A stretch of DNA of 62,531 bases from Akkermansia sp. (GTDB lineage Bacteria; Verrucomicrobiota; Verrucomicrobiia; Verrucomicrobiales; Akkermansiaceae). The stretch's first letter is position 1; each line of letters opens with the position of its first letter. The DNA is taken from assembly GCA_030525455.1 (NCBI GenBank), contig JAUNER010000016.1:1-62531 (forward strand). The letters run 5' to 3'. Shown in pieces: positions 1 through 7,915 of the stretch. The notes under the pieces were generated by a model. It saw nothing but the letters and a program-made list of their open reading frames with translations. It was not told the DNA's origin and did not search any database. A program made the position numbers and the translations under genes.

Positions 1-11
1 ATAAAGTTAGA

Positions 12-69
12 CGTGGGATGAGAACCCACGGAGTGGGTTTGAAAGCGGGCGACGGTTGTAAGCCCGCTT
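12..69. repeat. Overlapping inverted repeats (alternative hairpins)
   Basis: Three palindromic stems are packed into 58 bases. CGTGGG (12-17) can pair with CCCACG (25-30). The overlapping AACCCAC (23-29) can instead pair with GTGGGTT (33-39). AAGCGGGC (43-50) pairs perfectly with GCCCGCTT (62-69). The first two stems exclude each other. The element lies just downstream of the minus-strand membrane-protein gene ending at 102, so it could act as its 3' end, or it could be a palindromic repeat. There is no clear T tract, so a simple intrinsic terminator is not obvious. Confidence 0.45.
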
Positions 70-101
70 GGACAAACGCAAGAATTAGAGGTGGCTAGTA
101 A

Positions 102-764
102 TTAGTCTTCAAAGCCGTCAGACTCCTCATACCAGCCCATAGAGTCTTCATGTTTGTGCATAAATCGAGCAAAGATATGAACGTAAACGCTTATGGCATA
201 CATGACGAACGGAGCAAGGATGATATCTTCAATGAATCCATCCGGTAAGTAAATGTAAGTACGTATTCCTGCAAAGACGAATAGAGATAAGCCTGTGTAT
301 TGTAGAGGAATTCTAAAGATGACCTTGAAACATTCAATAGGATTAACCCCGTTGATGGAATCTAATGCGGCACATCTCATGTAGGCAATGGGAAAATAAT
401 AGGCTCCTAGTAACAATGCTACGATGCCGTAAGTAGCTTCTAAATTTAGGAAATACTCAACGATCAAGGCTGGGAGGAGACAGATAAATATGCAACCAAC
501 CAATCTAATCCATGGCAAAATAATAGACTCTGTAAATCCGGTAAAGTCTGGGAACGAGGTTATGCCGTCCTCGATGTTGAGGATGGAATCTCGTAGCATT
601 TTCATAAAATGACAAATGAGATAACAGCTAATAATACCACTCACTAAACTTAATGGTCCAAAGTGTTTTAGAAATTCAGCTAACATACTCATGAGAGCCA
701 TGAAAACAAATACAAAAGGACGGTCTCTAAATGGATAGCTGAGAGCAGGTAAATAATATCTCAT
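102..764 (-). CDS. Hypothetical multi-pass membrane protein (220 aa)
   Basis: I do not recognise the family. The protein has about five hydrophobic stretches separated by short polar loops (roughly residues 17-55, 80-105, 107-130, 155-172 and 178-200) and an acidic C-terminus, so it should sit in the inner membrane. The architecture recalls small DUF4013-like membrane proteins, but no diagnostic motif is visible. The ATG at 764 lies 43 bases after the stop of the aminotransferase-like gene on the same strand, so the two may be co-transcribed. No function is assigned. Confidence 0.6.
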   Translation of the reverse strand: MRYYLPALSYPFRDRPFVFVFMALMSMLAEFLKHFGPLSLVSGIISCYLICHFMKMLRDSILNIEDGITSFPDFTGFTESIILPWIRLVGCIFICLLPALIVEYFLNLEATYGIVALLLGAYYFPIAYMRCAALDSINGVNPIECFKVIFRIPLQYTGLSLFVFAGIRTYIYLPDGFIEDIILAPFVMYAISVYVHIFARFMHKHEDSMGWYEESDGFED

Positions 765-807
765 GAGCGGAGTATAAATTTAATTAAAATACTGTAAAGA
801 TTAATTC

Positions 808-1779
808 CTAGGAATATTCAGAGGTAATAATTGAGAGAATTTTATCGAGTTGGTGCGGCGTTAGACGTTGGTCAATAGGCAAAGGGAGAATATGTGTAAT
901 AAATTTGTACTCGATGGAAGATATGGGGAGTATATCTAATAATTCTTCCCAAAAAATAGGAAGCAACACCCCATGGTCAATCAATTTATCTCGTAAATAT
1001 GGAAGTCCGGTAAAAAACGGATAATAGGCAGGTGCTTCGGTTAGTTGCACATGGAGCCTATTCCATGAAGCAAGTCGGGTGTGTAAGTAATGGGAGTTCT
1101 CAAGTCGGCGTTTTGAAATAGCAACAAAATCAATGCTATCTAAAAGCCGTGAAGTCAATGTAGACATTCCCTGAATTGGGGCGTGAACTAAGCGAGCTTC
1201 GTTTATTTCGCATTCGCAACTTGCGGCATGGACTCCTTCTGATAAACAAGTAAAAAGAAAATGTGCCTCATGTGCATTCGGTGCAGGTGGGAGCGGTGAA
1301 ATTTCTCGCTTTGGTGCGAAAATGGCAATGCCGCCGTCCGGTACTCCACAAAATTTTCGAGGGCTGTAAAAACTATGACTTTGCTCTAGAGGTGGGGCAA
1401 AGAGAGCCATGGCGTTATCAATGATGAGGTTTGCAGAGAATTCTTCGGCGAGCTTGGAAACTGCTGCTGATTTTACTCCAAAATAATTTGGGTAGAGAAT
1501 GTACTCATACTTGTCTAAAGGAGTTGAAAGTATAGGGGTTAGAGAGTCATCTAAACTGTAATGTTTTGTTTTTATTCCCAAGCGTTTCAATGGTTCTAGT
1601 ACAGTCGGACAAATGAAGTGAGGAATCCAAAGGCTGTTGATTTCTTTTATGTTGCGTAAAATGAATTCTAGGGCTTGTCGGCCGGACCCGACAGCTATGC
1701 CCATATCCCTAAGCGGGAAATTTGCAAAATGTGGTAATTCCAGCCCGAAAAAACCACCTATTGTTTCATGAGTATTCAT
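808..1779 (-). CDS. DegT/DnrJ/EryC1-like PLP-dependent aminotransferase (short form)
   Basis: The fold features of the DegT/StrS sugar aminotransferases are visible. There is a GSGRQAL segment near residues 31-37 (cofactor phosphate region), an I-I-D-N segment with Asp121 in the position that contacts the pyridine nitrogen, and the segment SPRKFCGVPDGG with Lys142 as the likely Schiff-base lysine. At 323 aa it is shorter than the usual 360-390, and the middle region is compressed. Family members transfer amino groups to nucleotide-linked ketosugars or act in related polysaccharide pathways. No sugar genes are adjacent, so the substrate is unknown. It is divergent from the moxR operon across a 172-base gap and probably leads the membrane-protein gene downstream. 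Confidence 0.65.
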   Translation of the reverse strand: MNTHETIGGFFGLELPHFANFPLRDMGIAVGSGRQALEFILRNIKEINSLWIPHFICPTVLEPLKRLGIKTKHYSLDDSLTPILSTPLDKYEYILYPNYFGVKSAAVSKLAEEFSANLIIDNAMALFAPPLEQSHSFYSPRKFCGVPDGGIAIFAPKREISPLPPAPNAHEAHFLFTCLSEGVHAASCECEINEARLVHAPIQGMSTLTSRLLDSIDFVAISKRRLENSHYLHTRLASWNRLHVQLTEAPAYYPFFTGLPYLRDKLIDHGVLLPIFWEELLDILPISSIEYKFITHILPLPIDQRLTPHQLDKILSIITSEYS

Positions 1780-1951
1780 TATCTGATGTGAGGAAAGTGA
1801 GCTAATTATGAAAGATGAAAAAGTTTTTTGGAACAGTAATCATTAATTGAGAAATTTGCAATGTAAAAACTATGTAAAATTGCTCTTTACGCTTGAATAA
1901 GATGTGTAAGTATGGCATTTCTATCCTGTACGAAGCACAGTACCCAATCAA

Positions 1952-2974
1952 ATGAATTCACCACAACTTAGCACGGAAAAATTGACATTTGCTGTCAATA
2001 AGCTGGATGCTCTTTCTGAAAACCTCAATCAGGTTCTTTTTGGCAAGGAATCGCTCATCGAGCTTGTTATTGTCGGTATTCTTGCCCGCGGTCATATTTT
2101 ACTCGAAGGTTTGCCCGGATTAGGTAAGACAGAACTTGTTAAAGGCTTGTCAAAGGCTTTGAGTATTACTTCAAAACGAGTTCAGTTTACACCGGATTTA
2201 TTGCCGGGAGATATTACCGGTAATCCGATTTTGCAAGATAAGGACGGACAAAAGACATTTGTCTTCCAGCCCGGACCAATTTTTACCAATATTATGTTGG
2301 CTGATGAAATTAACCGAGCTTCGCCGAAAACTCAGTCGGCCTTGCTCGAAGCGATGCAAGAACGTCGCGTAACCGTCATGGGCGAAACTCATCAGCTACC
2401 GCATCCGTTTTTTGTACTCGCTACTCAAAACCCGATTGAACTTGAGGGTACTTATCCATTGCCGGAGGCCCAGCTTGACCGATTTTTGTTCAAAATTAAC
2501 GTCGATAGAAACTCCGCTGACATTCTTACACGAATCGTCCTAAATCGTGAAATCGGCATCGAACCGGAAGTTGCACCGGTGTTGAATGCCGAGGAACTTA
2601 TTGAGTTAATGGAGCTGGCTAGACAAGTGGCTATGCCGGAAGCTGTGGCTAATTACATCGGGCGACTTGTGAATGCTACTCACCCGGGAGAATCTGAAGC
2701 CTCTCAGGGGGTGAAATATGGTGCCAGTCCACGTGCGGCTTTAGGCTTAGCTACAGCAGCAAAGGCTAGAGCATTGCGTCAGGGGCGGGCTTTTTGTTCC
2801 TTTGAAGATGTAGCCGCTGTGCTTCCGGCAGTGATGGAGCATCGTATTTTACTTGACCACATGGCACGCCTCGATGGGAATACTCCTGCAAAGGTGGTTG
2901 CTAAATTGTTGGAAGAAATTCCTGCTCAAGAAAAAGCACTGCCGGGTACACTGGCCGCCGCTAAGATTCGTTAA
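1952..2974 (+). CDS. MoxR-family AAA+ ATPase
   Basis: A 340-aa MoxR ATPase. The Walker A motif GLPGLGKTE is at residues 53-61 and the Walker B/NR signature I-M-L-A-D-E-I-N-R-A at 114-123. The sensor-1 region L-A-T-Q-N-P follows near 157-162. MoxR ATPases act as chaperones for VWA-domain partner proteins and are typically encoded beside DUF58 and VWA genes, exactly as here. It is the first gene of a seven-gene plus-strand operon reaching 12153. The ATG at 1952 has no Shine-Dalgarno upstream. Length is normal for the family. Confidence 0.93.
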   Translation: MNSPQLSTEKLTFAVNKLDALSENLNQVLFGKESLIELVIVGILARGHILLEGLPGLGKTELVKGLSKALSITSKRVQFTPDLLPGDITGNPILQDKDGQKTFVFQPGPIFTNIMLADEINRASPKTQSALLEAMQERRVTVMGETHQLPHPFFVLATQNPIELEGTYPLPEAQLDRFLFKINVDRNSADILTRIVLNREIGIEPEVAPVLNAEELIELMELARQVAMPEAVANYIGRLVNATHPGESEASQGVKYGASPRAALGLATAAKARALRQGRAFCSFEDVAAVLPAVMEHRILLDHMARLDGNTPAKVVAKLLEEIPAQEKALPGTLAAAKIR

Positions 2975-2992
2975 TTTTCAATTACTTTTATT

Positions 2993-4612
2993 ATGATTTC
3001 ATTGAAAAATATTCTGACGTTTGTTTGTCTAAATATTATATCGTTTGGCATTTTTGCTTCAGCTTCTACAGAGGTAAGCGTTCCTGATGAAGTAGAGGTG
3101 AAAGAAGTAAAAATAAAGTCTGAATTATCTGAACTAAGCACTAAAGTTCATGAGCACAGCTATGCCCCAATCAAATACACGGTGACAAATAGGACCGATA
3201 AACCCTATCATTCTAAATTATGGGTGAATAGGTCGATTGGCGGTGGTTCTGGGGCAAACCAGGTTTTTTCTGCGACGACACCTCCTTTTGCAAAAAAAAC
3301 ATTTTATTTTTATCCGATATGTGATTCAAATTATTTAAGTATAAATTCAACGGACTCAACACCGGCACATACTTATATTAACAGTGCCTATACAGACATG
3401 ACGGCTGCCGTGAGTAGCGAGTGCCGTGAAACATGGCTCAAGACATTAAATGCTTCTAGCTCTTATGTCTCGGCAGATCTTATTAATATTACGGATTGGC
3501 CCGCGGATTATCGAACATTTGCGTGTTTTGATTTTCTCATTATTCCCGAGAAACAGTATAATAATAAGTTAGATGAATCTTATCGTAAAGCTATCCGTTT
3601 ATGGATAGCGGCAGGGGGGCATTTACTGCTCATCGGTGATGCAACTACGGTTGAGTCTACAAAAAGATATGGAAATGGAAAAATCAGCATAGCCCCGGAA
3701 AGAATGAATATGGAGGATGATGCTCGTATCAAATGGTTTAATAAATTAACTGATCGGAAAGAGCATCATCACTATGTGGGAGCAAATGAACGTACTGATA
3801 AGTATATTGAAAGAAGATTTCCTAAAATTATTGATGTAAATAAATATAAAATACCCCCACCTCCGGTCTTTCTCGGTTTGATTTTGTTGGCTTTTGCTAT
3901 TTTTGTGGGTCCAATTTGTCTCAAGGTTTTGGCTCCGGTAGGGAAGCGATTCCGTCTGTTTTATATTATTCCTCTCAGTGCCGTAGGTGTTTCATTATTG
4001 CTCGCATTACTCATTTTCGTCATTGATGGAACCGGTGGTGTAGGGACTAGAAAGGTGCATTTCGTCATCAACGCCGCAGACCATACAGGTCTTATTTCTC
4101 AGACTCAGGTGGTTCGTACGAATTTAATTTTGTCAGATGAGTTCCATTTGCCGATGGAAGTTGCCATATCCGGTGAAAGAAATTCGGATGGTTATCATGA
4201 GAGCTTGAAAGACACTCAGAGAGAGGATGAGGTATGTTCCGGTGGTTATTTCCCGAGCCGAGCCTCTGTGGTTCATTATTTATTACAGCCGGTTGTTACA
4301 CGTTGGGCTCTTCATGTAGAAAAAACAAGTGATGGGAAGTACTCCTTCCAGAGTTCATTCCCGGCTCAATTGAGTAATGTAACGTATACGGACAATGATG
4401 GTAAAGTATGGATGGTAAAATCTCTCATGCCCGGACAAAAACTTACAGCCGAATCTGTTTACTATAAGGGGAAATTTAAACCGACATCCGGTAGTTTCCG
4501 TGCAAATATGGTAGATAAGGATGGAAAAACCGGTGTGATTCCCACCTTGGATTCTATTGAGTGGGAAAAGACAGAAATCATCGTTTCCGGGCCTATTGCT
4601 TTTAACAATTAA
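2993..4612 (+). CDS. Hypothetical membrane protein with extracytoplasmic N-domain
   Basis: A 539-aa protein with an N-terminal signal-like segment (about residues 7-24), a large probably extracytoplasmic region to about 285, two transmembrane helices near 291-312 and 322-345, and a C-terminal soluble domain. Residues 157-220 have the look of the GATase-like fold found in DUF4350-type proteins: W..Y..FD.LIIP followed by a long helix and W-I-A-A-G-G-H-L-L-L-I. I do not recognise it by name. Its place between moxR and an ABC ATPase/permease pair (18 and 13 base gaps) suggests it is an accessory subunit of that transporter or of the VWA complex, loosely like the auxiliary GldG-type subunit of gliding ABC systems. 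That is inference from order only. Confidence 0.7.
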   Translation: MISLKNILTFVCLNIISFGIFASASTEVSVPDEVEVKEVKIKSELSELSTKVHEHSYAPIKYTVTNRTDKPYHSKLWVNRSIGGGSGANQVFSATTPPFAKKTFYFYPICDSNYLSINSTDSTPAHTYINSAYTDMTAAVSSECRETWLKTLNASSSYVSADLINITDWPADYRTFACFDFLIIPEKQYNNKLDESYRKAIRLWIAAGGHLLLIGDATTVESTKRYGNGKISIAPERMNMEDDARIKWFNKLTDRKEHHHYVGANERTDKYIERRFPKIIDVNKYKIPPPPVFLGLILLAFAIFVGPICLKVLAPVGKRFRLFYIIPLSAVGVSLLLALLIFVIDGTGGVGTRKVHFVINAADHTGLISQTQVVRTNLILSDEFHLPMEVAISGERNSDGYHESLKDTQREDEVCSGGYFPSRASVVHYLLQPVVTRWALHVEKTSDGKYSFQSSFPAQLSNVTYTDNDGKVWMVKSLMPGQKLTAESVYYKGKFKPTSGSFRANMVDKDGKTGVIPTLDSIEWEKTEIIVSGPIAFNN

Positions 4613-4625
4613 CCCTTTTATTATC

Positions 4626-5582
4626 ATGAACGACTCTGTTTTATTGCAGGTTTCTAATCTATCTAAAACTTTTGGTTCTCTCAAAGCAGTAGACCGTATT
4701 TCTTTCCAAATCAATCGCGGTCAAGTGGTGGGGCTCATTGGTTCAAATGGTGCCGGGAAAACAACGACGATGCGTATGCTCGCCACGATTGACCCGATAG
4801 AAAGTGGCTCTATTCTTATCAATGGCTTGGATGTCGAAAGTTTCCCGGAAAAAGTCCGTCCTCTTATTGGCTGGATGCCTGATTACTTCCATGCTTATAA
4901 TAACACGAGCGTAAGAGAGTATTTAGACTTCTTTGCTCGTGCCTATGACTTACCGCCATCGTTGATTCTCGATAGAATCCAGGAAGTAATGGATTTTACG
5001 GAATTAACAGAACTGGAGGATCGCCTTATCAATAAGCTCTCAAAAGGGCAAACTCAACGCTTGTGCTTGGCTCGTACTCTTATTAGTGACCCTCAGCTTT
5101 TGATTTTGGATGAACCTGCGGCCGGGTTGGACCCTAAGGCTCGTTTGGAATTCCGTAATCTTGTGCAGTTGTTGAAGGAAAAGGGAAAAACGATGCTCAT
5201 TAGTTCACACATCCTATCTGAGTTAGGCGAGATGTGTGATTCCCTTATTTTTATGGACAAAGGGCAAATTGTTCATGATGGTGATAAAAAAGAACTTTTG
5301 CACCGTCAGGATAATGGCAATTATGTCTATGAAATTCGCTTGGTAAATAATGTTACCGAGCCATTAGAAAATTGGTTGACCGTGCATCCCGGCTGGTCAA
5401 TTCAATCTGTTTCCGATGGTGTGGTTCATGCTTCTTTTTCTGCTAATGATGAATCAGAAGTAGCGGAACAATTACGCCTCATGTGCGGTGAATTACCCGT
5501 TGTTGAATTCCATCATAGCACTCGTCTATTGGAAGAAGTATTTGTGGACATTCTTCGTGATAAAAATGCAAACTCTCGTTAA
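4626..5582 (+). CDS. ABC transporter ATP-binding protein (ABC-2/GldA type)
   Basis: I chose the ATG at 4626, which gives 318 aa. The longer reading frame from 4557 would add 23 residues overlapping the preceding gene and begins ahead of the conserved N-terminus. Walker A GSNGAGKTT is at 39-47, the signature L-S-K-G-Q at 138-142 and Walker B L-L-I-L-D-E-P at 158-164, followed by the D-loop and H-switch (S-S-H-I-L). It should energise the ABC-2 permease encoded 3 bases downstream. The roughly 80-residue C-terminal extension is typical of GldA/NatA-like ATPases. Substrate unknown. Confidence 0.92.
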   Translation: MNDSVLLQVSNLSKTFGSLKAVDRISFQINRGQVVGLIGSNGAGKTTTMRMLATIDPIESGSILINGLDVESFPEKVRPLIGWMPDYFHAYNNTSVREYLDFFARAYDLPPSLILDRIQEVMDFTELTELEDRLINKLSKGQTQRLCLARTLISDPQLLILDEPAAGLDPKARLEFRNLVQLLKEKGKTMLISSHILSELGEMCDSLIFMDKGQIVHDGDKKELLHRQDNGNYVYEIRLVNNVTEPLENWLTVHPGWSIQSVSDGVVHASFSANDESEVAEQLRLMCGELPVVEFHHSTRLLEEVFVDILRDKNANSR

Positions 5583-5585
5583 CAA

Positions 5586-7052
5586 ATGAACTCGACTAAA
5601 ATAAAAAATGCAGACTTTCCTCTTTGGTGGCCATCTGCCCTTGTAAAGGAATTAAGACAAGGGCTTCGTACACCGCTATTTATTGGGGCATTGTGTGCAG
5701 CTCCTATCATTTTATCCATTATTTTCTTATTCAGTTTTATAGAGATTAAACCGAATAAGGGGCTAATGGAACCGGAGGTATGTAATGTTGTTCTCTGGGG
5801 CTTGCTGGTGGTTTCTACCTGTGTGCTTATTCCCATTCGAGCATTAGGTTCGGTTACGGCAGAGTTGACTTCAAAGAATATAGAGTTGCTTTTATTAACT
5901 CGGCAGACATCATTCCGTATTGTGACAGGGAAGTGGATTTCTTTCATGTTGCAAACATTGCTGATGATTAGCATCACATTGCCATTCATATTTATTCGAT
6001 ATTTCTATGGGGATGTGAATTTGCTGAGTGATATGATTTCTATTTTCTTATTGTTTGGATGTAGTGCCATTTTAACAGCTTTCGGATTGTGGTTTTCGGG
6101 CTTTGGTGGGATTCTGAAAACTTTATTTTCCTTATCGGTATTTTCCAGTATCTTTGGGGTGACTTTCTTGATTACTGAAGGTGCAAATGAACTTGCCAAT
6201 GAGCTGGGGAATGGTACATGGGATGGTATTTTATTTTTCTTCTTTATTGGGCTTTGTGTGTTTATTGTTAGTTATATATTTATCACGTTTGCTCGTCGTT
6301 GGTTTGCTCCGGCATCAGAGAATACGTTTTTCCAGGCTCGCAAGTTGATATTGCCTATTGTGTTTGTGGCTCTCATAGTACAGTACTTTACTGTAGATAC
6401 ATCGTTTGATGACTTTTCAATGGCGATTACCGGTATATCTCTATGGATTGCCGCCTTTGTTGCCATTATTGATATGAACACTCCTAGTTACTTGATGCCT
6501 GTACATTTGACGCAAAAGTATGTTGCCAAAGTTCCCGGTTTTCTTAAGTCTTTATTATTACCGGGCTTCCCTTCTGCCTCATATTACATGGCTGCAGTAA
6601 GTGTGCTGTTTGGCTTGTATGCGTACATCATGATGGGCATAGATGGGAGTCGTTGTTCGGAATATCCCATTATATATTATTGTGCTTTAGCTATTTCGGC
6701 TTGGTACATGATGATGGTGCCGGCATTGATGATTAAGATGTTTTGGAAGAATTTGAAGGGCTCTGCTCCTATTGTTATTTATGTGGCTATATCTGGGGCA
6801 TTGAGTTTCTTTATCGGGATTATGGGGATGATTGAGTTCTATATACCATTCATACCCGGTTCTTCTTTTGCCGGGTTAATGACATGTTCAGATAATCTTA
6901 CTCAATGGCATGAGATGGGGGGATATTTAATTATTGCCTCTTTGATGGAACTTGTCTTGGGTATCGTGCTTTTGAAATCCTTAAATACTGAATGGTACAA
7001 AGTGCGAAAGCCTTCTAAAGCTCCTCAATTGTCAATTGAAAAATCCAATTAA
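5586..7052 (+). CDS. ABC-2 type permease
   Basis: A 488-aa integral membrane protein with about 12 hydrophobic segments. The N-terminal part (L-V-K-E-L-R-Q-G-L-R-T-P, residues ~18-29, then a TM helix) resembles the start of ABC-2 permeases, where an amphipathic helix precedes TM1. It partners the ATPase immediately upstream (3-base gap), and the DUF58 gene starts 2 bases downstream, so translation is probably coupled. The cargo is not evident. The operon context (MoxR, DUF58, VWA) suggests an envelope role. Confidence 0.83.
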   Translation: MNSTKIKNADFPLWWPSALVKELRQGLRTPLFIGALCAAPIILSIIFLFSFIEIKPNKGLMEPEVCNVVLWGLLVVSTCVLIPIRALGSVTAELTSKNIELLLLTRQTSFRIVTGKWISFMLQTLLMISITLPFIFIRYFYGDVNLLSDMISIFLLFGCSAILTAFGLWFSGFGGILKTLFSLSVFSSIFGVTFLITEGANELANELGNGTWDGILFFFFIGLCVFIVSYIFITFARRWFAPASENTFFQARKLILPIVFVALIVQYFTVDTSFDDFSMAITGISLWIAAFVAIIDMNTPSYLMPVHLTQKYVAKVPGFLKSLLLPGFPSASYYMAAVSVLFGLYAYIMMGIDGSRCSEYPIIYYCALAISAWYMMMVPALMIKMFWKNLKGSAPIVIYVAISGALSFFIGIMGMIEFYIPFIPGSSFAGLMTCSDNLTQWHEMGGYLIIASLMELVLGIVLLKSLNTEWYKVRKPSKAPQLSIEKSN

Positions 7053-7054
7053 TT

Positions 7055-7909
7055 ATGCATCATCAGGCCCAGAAAGCCGCCGAATTGGCAGGTCAGCAAT
7101 TCCGGTTGCCTTTTTCCAGACAAACTTGGGCTGGAACACAGGGCGATTGGGCCGGGCGTGGTACGGGTAATTCTATTGATTTTCAGGATCATCGTGCGTA
7201 TCAATGGGGGGATGACCCTAGGGGAATTCATTGGGCGGCTTATGCTCGTACGGAACAGCTGACCATGAAGCAGTATCGTGCAGAGTTAGCCCCGGTGGTG
7301 GATGTGGCGGTAGATGTGTCCGGCTCGATGCTTTTTCATCCCGCTCGAGCTATGCAAACAATTGCTTTGTTAAAGTTCTGCGTTTATTCTGCTACTAAGT
7401 CCGGGGCTCAAGTTCAGCTCTGGGCTGTGAATGGTAATCAAGCTCACCCAGTTGAGAAAGATGCCGTGCATAATAATTCATGGTTAGAGAATTTGCCTAA
7501 ATCCACTCATGAATCGCCACCGGATTGGCAACTCCCATGGCGTCCGAAAGGGATGAAGGTTATTATTTCAGATTTGCTTTACCCAGGGGAGCCGGGTATG
7601 TATTTAGACCCGATTTGTGCTCGTGGTGGAAGCACTATTATTTATGTTCCCACCTTGAGTGAAGAAGCCCACTGTCCGGGTATTGGTAATTTTAAGTTGA
7701 AAGATTGTGAGTCCGGAAAATCGATGGTGCGGCATATTTCTGCTTCGGTTGCAAAGAGGTATGCTCATGCTTATGCGACTCATTTTGAGATTTGGAATGA
7801 AGCATGCTTACGCCGACAGGCTATTATGGCATTGATTCCATGTGAATTAGAGTTAAGTAAGGCACTTAGTGTAGAAGCTCTAGCACGAGGAGGGGTAGAA
7901 CTCAATTAG
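7055..7909 (+). CDS. DUF58 domain protein
   Basis: The DUF58 hallmark Y-Q-W-G-D-D-P-R-G-I-H-W-A-A-Y-A-R-T is at residues 49-66, and a MIDAS-like D-V-S-G-S-M at 87-92 marks a VWA-like fold. At 284 aa it is soluble, without the N-terminal TM helices found in many DUF58 proteins. These proteins are regular partners of MoxR ATPases and of BatA/BatB-like VWA membrane proteins in aerotolerance-type operons, and all three are present here. It starts 2 bases after the permease stop and ends 6 bases before the next gene. Confidence 0.9.
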   Translation: MHHQAQKAAELAGQQFRLPFSRQTWAGTQGDWAGRGTGNSIDFQDHRAYQWGDDPRGIHWAAYARTEQLTMKQYRAELAPVVDVAVDVSGSMLFHPARAMQTIALLKFCVYSATKSGAQVQLWAVNGNQAHPVEKDAVHNNSWLENLPKSTHESPPDWQLPWRPKGMKVIISDLLYPGEPGMYLDPICARGGSTIIYVPTLSEEAHCPGIGNFKLKDCESGKSMVRHISASVAKRYAHAYATHFEIWNEACLRRQAIMALIPCELELSKALSVEALARGGVELN

Positions 7910-7915
7910 GATAAA

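Noticed and set aside
4557..4625. Longer N-terminus for the ABC ATPase
   Set aside because: It overlaps the end of the preceding gene and lies before the conserved N-terminal start; the ATG at 4626 is better.
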